Shown here one piece after another: positions 5,714-7,833 of a DNA stretch of 7,833 nt (positions are counted from its first letter, which is position 1; each line of letters starts with the position of its first letter). The notes under the pieces are model-generated. The model saw nothing but the letters and a program-made list of their open reading frames with translations, was not told where the DNA came from and did not search any database. Source of the DNA: an uncultured Collinsella sp. (GTDB lineage: Bacteria > Actinomycetota > Coriobacteriia > Coriobacteriales > Coriobacteriaceae). Made by a program: the position numbers and the translations under genes. The stretch lies in contig USKV01000059.1 of NCBI GenBank assembly GCA_900555355.1, positions 1 to 7,833 on the forward strand, given 5' to 3'.

Positions 5714-5724
5714 TTGTGTCACAA
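5714..5724. promoter_or_regulatory. Small palindrome upstream of the foldase gene
   Basis: TTGTG-T-CACAA is a perfect 5-bp inverted repeat around one base, 37 bases before the foldase ATG. It is the right size and place for an operator. I could not identify a convincing promoter around it, so the role is a guess and the motif could be chance. Confidence 0.25.
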
Positions 5725-5744
5725 CGCAGCCCCCGCGGCACGCT

Positions 5745-5863
5745 TGGTGCATTGGGGACAGGTTAATCTGCACCATTTTGGTGCAAAGGGGACAAGTCTG
5801 GCAGTTGGCAGTTAGGGACGTTCCTTTTCTGCCGGCAGTTAGGGACACTCCCCAAGTGCCGGC
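5745..5863. repeat. Cluster of four short GGGGACA/AGGGAC REP-like units
   Basis: TGGTGCA (5745-5751) encloses TTGGGGACAGGTTAATC and closes with TGCACCA (5769-5775). After TTT, TGGTGCA returns (5779-5785), followed by AAGGGGACAAGTCT. GGCAG (5807-5811) encloses TTAGGGACGTTCC and closes with CTGCC (5829-5833). GGCAG (5834-5838) encloses TTAGGGACACTCCCC and closes near TGCC (5857-5860). GGCAGTT occurs at 5800, 5807 and 5834. The whole cluster fills most of the gap between the PTS IIA stop and the foldase promoter region. It resembles degenerate REP arrays rather than a CRISPR: units are short, uneven and individually palindromic. Confidence 0.6.
5831..5863 (-). other. 33-base stem-loop directly after the PTS IIA stop codon
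   Basis: On the minus strand GCCGGCA pairs with TGCCGGC. After one C/C mismatch TTGGGG pairs with CCCTAA, including one G-U, around a 5-base loop. The G-U pair would be an A/C mismatch in the opposite strand, so the fold favours the PTS transcript. It begins one base past the stop codon but is followed by AGAAAAGG rather than T residues. It may protect the 3' end or act as a weak terminator, and it overlaps the last repeat unit. Confidence 0.5.
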
Positions 5864-5864
5864 C

Positions 5865-6329
5865 CTAAAAGTGGCGGCGGATGGCGTCTACCATGCCTTG
5901 GCACGTGGTTTGGCCGAGTACATCGGCTGCGGCATCGGCATCCATAAAGATATTCATGAGCGCTTGCAGAGCCTCGACCTGGCCGCCCGGCTCGGCAATA
6001 CCCAGATTGACGATGATCTGCGCCGGCACGGGGGCGCCCATGCCCGCCATCGCGTTAAACGTCACAGGTGCGGCGGGCTTTACCACAGCGATATAGGGCT
6101 TGACCACAAATCCCGGATCGGTATGCGGAATGGCGATGTTTGCCGCCGGCATAGCGAGACCCGTGGGATAAGCGTCCTCGCGCGTGCGGACGGCGTTGAG
6201 CCAACCCTCGGCAATGTAGCCGCGTGGGGCAAGCTCACCCTCGAGCCGCGCAAACGCCTCATCCGGCGTCGCACACTCCCAATCAAAAAACACCAGCTCA
6301 GGCGTAAACAGCGCTTCGTTATCCGCCAT
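5865..6329 (-). CDS. PTS sugar transporter subunit IIA, galactitol/fructose type
   Basis: A 154-residue cytoplasmic phosphocarrier of the EIIA-Fru/Mtl/Gat fold. In a complete system, phosphate passes from HPr to a His on IIA, then to IIB and the sugar. His69 in the block YPTGLAMPAANIAIPHTD (54-71) matches the phosphorylated His of the family; the TGL...AIPHTD form is closest to the GatA style. The C-terminal LGIAEPGGQVEALQALMNIF block is also typical. No IIB or IIC gene is adjacent. The protein therefore either serves a transporter encoded elsewhere or has a regulatory role. The ATG at 6329 follows GAGAGGTGA with 5 bases between AGGTG A and the start region. The gene stands alone between a pur terminator and a repeat cluster, with a 56-bp palindrome just upstream. 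Confidence 0.88.
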   Translation of the reverse strand: MADNEALFTPELVFFDWECATPDEAFARLEGELAPRGYIAEGWLNAVRTREDAYPTGLAMPAANIAIPHTDPGFVVKPYIAVVKPAAPVTFNAMAGMGAPVPAQIIVNLGIAEPGGQVEALQALMNIFMDADAAADVLGQTTCQGMVDAIRRHF

Positions 6330-6347
6330 GCGCTCACCTCTCTCATC

Positions 6348-6403
6348 TAGTCACCTGCGACGTTCTTGAATGACCAGTCGTTAAAGAACGTCGCAGGTGA
6401 CTA
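6348..6403. repeat. 56-bp near-perfect palindrome upstream of the PTS IIA gene
   Basis: The 20-base arms 6348-6367 and 6384-6403 are perfectly complementary (outer TAGTCACCTGCGACG against CGTCGCAGGTGACTA). The 16-base middle continues the symmetry: after one G/A mismatch, AATGAC faces GTCGTT with one T-G wobble, leaving only CA at the centre. It lies between the purN terminator and the PTS IIA start, 18 bases from the ATG, so it would overlap the PTS promoter or leader. No T-run follows on the minus strand. Candidates are a large operator, a leader hairpin close to the ribosome binding site, or a mobile palindromic element. Confidence 0.7.
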
Positions 6404-6406
6404 CCC

Positions 6407-6451
6407 AAAACAAAGGGTGGCCACGCGCGCCTTGGCGCCAATGACCACCCT
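6407..6451 (-). terminator. Rho-independent terminator of the purM-purN operon
   Basis: On the minus strand AGGGTGG plus TCAT pairs with GTGG plus CCACCCT, giving about 11 pairs including two wobbles. A GC-rich loop encloses TGGCGCCA. The tail TTTGTTTT (complement of 6407-6414) follows at once. It lies 30 bases past the purN stop, in the right orientation. Confidence 0.9.
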
Positions 6452-6481
6452 GACTACTCGGCTAAATTGTACTGTGCGCCA

Positions 6482-7183
6482 CTAGCCGCGAGGCGCATCA
6501 ATTGCGACCTTGCCGCTCTCCAGCACGTGAACGCGGCCGTCGGCGAGCATTTGCACGACCTCGGGATACAGCACATGTTCGATCGCGTGGATGTGCTCCT
6601 CGAGCGTGTCGACGTCCCAGCCCTCCTCGACAGCCAGCGCACGCTGGGCGATGATGGGGCCGTTGTCGTAGATCTCGTTGGCAAAATGCACGGTCACACC
6701 GGTCACCTTGACGCCGCGCGCAAAGGCATCGTCGATCGCATGGGCACCGGTAAAGCTCGGCAGCAGCGCCGGATGCAAGTTGACCACGCGGTTGGGAAAC
6801 GCCGCCAGCAGCGGCGTATGCACCATGCGCATGTAGCCGGCCATGACCACATATTCGCAGCCGCGCTCAAGCAGCTCATGCGCGATGATCTCGTCAGCAG
6901 CGATGGGGTCGGCGTAGACATCCTTGGACAGCGTGAGTGTCTGGATGCCCGCACGCTCGGCACGCTGCAAGCCCTTGGCCGAAGGACGGCTCGACACCAC
7001 AAGCTCAATCGAAGCGTTGAGCTTGCCGGCAGCGATCAGATCGATCAGCGCCTGCAGGTTGGTACCCGAACCGCTGATAAGCACGCCGATCTTGAGCGGC
7101 TCAGCCGTATCGGTACCGGTCGGACGGGTATAGGGCACAAAGCCCAGGCCCTCGGCATCAGCCATCTGCTCGTTAGCGCTCAT
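6482..7183 (-). CDS. purN: Phosphoribosylglycinamide formyltransferase
   Basis: A 233-residue folate-dependent GAR transformylase. It transfers the formyl group of 10-formyltetrahydrofolate to glycinamide ribonucleotide in step 3 of purine synthesis. Visible features are the phosphate loop GVLISGSGTNLQAL (33-46), NLHPALLPSFTGAHA (135-149) with catalytic Asn135 and His137, and HFANEIYDNGP (166-176) with Asp173 matching E. coli Asp144. The folate-binding YVVMAGYMRM block (111-120) is present. About 29 extra residues precede the first strand, compared with the compact E. coli enzyme. The ATG at 7183 overlaps the end of purM by 11 bases and lacks a strong ribosome binding site, suggesting translational coupling. 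ATG at 7165 (227 residues) is an alternative start. The gene ends at the terminator 6407-6451. Confidence 0.95.
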   Translation of the reverse strand: MSANEQMADAEGLGFVPYTRPTGTDTAEPLKIGVLISGSGTNLQALIDLIAAGKLNASIELVVSSRPSAKGLQRAERAGIQTLTLSKDVYADPIAADEIIAHELLERGCEYVVMAGYMRMVHTPLLAAFPNRVVNLHPALLPSFTGAHAIDDAFARGVKVTGVTVHFANEIYDNGPIIAQRALAVEEGWDVDTLEEHIHAIEHVLYPEVVQMLADGRVHVLESGKVAIDAPRG

Positions 7184-7833
7184 CGGAGTACACGACCTTA
7201 CCGGAACCCTCGACGCACTCGCCCACGCGGAACGGCTTCTCGCCCAGCGCGACCAGAGCCTCGGTCACCGCGGCCTCGTCCTCGGGGGCGACGATCAGGC
7301 ACAGGCCAACGCCCATGTTGAAGGTCTTGCACGCCTCGTTGGGCGCAAGCTCGGCCTGGCGCGACACATAGGTGATGACGGGCGGAACGTCCCAGCCCAT
7401 CTCGGCACCGTTGCGGGTGACCACAGCGTCGACGTCGTCGGCGAGCGCGCGGTTGAGGTTCTCGGTAATACCGCCGCCAGTGATGTGGGCAATGGCATGA
7501 ACGTTGGCGCCACCGCGCAGCAGCTCCAGAATCGGCTTGACGTAGATGCGCGTGGGAGCCAGCAGGGCGTCTGCCAGCGAAGCACCGCCGAGCTCCTCGA
7601 GCGGACGGCTCAGCTCCTCCGCCTTAGCAGCGGCCTCGGGCGTGCCCGGCTTAATGCCGTCAACGCCAATGACCTTGCGCACGAGCGAGTAGCCGTTGGA
7701 GTGCACGCCGGTAGAAGGCAGGCCCAGGATCACATCGCCCGGGCGGACGTTCGCGGGGTCGAGCATCTTGGGACGGTCGACGACGCCCACGGTAAAGCCA
7801 GCGAGGTCGTAATCGGCGGGGGCCATGACACCC
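7173..7833 (-). CDS. purM: Phosphoribosylformylglycinamidine cyclo-ligase, C-terminal part
   Basis: About 219 residues of AIR synthetase are present; the N-terminal third lies beyond the right edge. The enzyme uses ATP to close FGAM into aminoimidazole ribonucleotide, step 5 of purine synthesis. Family landmarks in order are MAPADYDLAGFTVG, GDVILGLPSTGVHSNGYSLVRK, an APTRIYVKPIL block, AIAHITGGGITENLNRAL and FNMGVGLCLIV, all in their expected places. The frame stays open to the window edge upstream of the internal ATG at 7826, so that ATG is not the true start. The last codons overlap the purN start, giving the common purM-purN order. Confidence 0.96.
   Translation of the reverse strand, partial: GVMAPADYDLAGFTVGVVDRPKMLDPANVRPGDVILGLPSTGVHSNGYSLVRKVIGVDGIKPGTPEAAAKAEELSRPLEELGGASLADALLAPTRIYVKPILELLRGGANVHAIAHITGGGITENLNRALADDVDAVVTRNGAEMGWDVPPVITYVSRQAELAPNEACKTFNMGVGLCLIVAPEDEAAVTEALVALGEKPFRVGECVEGSGKVVYSDER

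Noticed and set aside
5678..5848. 57-codon N-terminal extension of the foldase frame
   Set aside because: It reads through the palindromic repeat cluster. The ATG at 5677 has a ribosome binding site and begins a normal Lys-rich anchor sequence.
5745..5863. CRISPR array
   Set aside because: Units are short, unevenly spaced and individually palindromic, with no constant repeat length and no cas gene.
6467..7321. Plus-strand open frame (284 codons) across purN and purM
   Set aside because: Antisense shadow of two recognised purine genes in high-GC DNA; His/Arg-rich translation without domains.

Overview
The window reads as chromosomal DNA from a GC-rich Gram-positive gut actinobacterium. Protein style, the lone PTS IIA protein, the membrane-anchored foldase and the dispersed GGGGACA-type repeats fit class Coriobacteriia, most likely Collinsella. 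That assignment comes from recall and was not tested by any search. Almost every gene lies on the minus strand, so transcription runs from high to low coordinates.

In the direction of transcription: the 3' part of purM overlaps purN, and the pair ends at a clear Rho-independent terminator (6407-6451). Just beyond it lies a 56-bp near-perfect palindrome, immediately upstream of a single-gene galactitol/fructose-type PTS IIA protein. Next come a cluster of short GGGGACA/AGGGAC repeat units, a membrane-anchored SurA_N/parvulin foldase and a GatB/YqeY-family protein, which ends at a strong terminator (3894-3926). A 392-bp intergenic region then holds a second REP-like unit, a 63-bp hairpin and a good sigma70-type promoter. 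That promoter drives a class A beta-lactamase-like serine hydrolase, followed by mtnN (MTA/SAH nucleosidase) and engB/ysxC (ribosome-assembly GTPase). No terminator is visible between these three genes.

The left end (about 129-1014) looks like accessory DNA. A relatively AT-rich gene for a two-part protein (uncharacterised N-terminal domain plus C-terminal Xre-type HTH) sits directly after engB. It is flanked by two direct copies of a 27-bp sequence. One copy is the actual 3' end of engB, and the other, with 4 mismatches, lies beyond the HTH gene and encodes a near-copy of the EngB C-terminus. This is what site-specific insertion at the 3' end of a housekeeping gene leaves behind. A perfect 15-bp inverted repeat lies between engB and the HTH gene. 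The first 62 bases may be the tail of a plus-strand gene.

The housekeeping genes are ordinary. The points that merit a second look are the putative engB attachment-site duplication with its orphan HTH gene, the REP-like units whose complementary arms differ while the core is conserved, and three unusually long intergenic palindromes.
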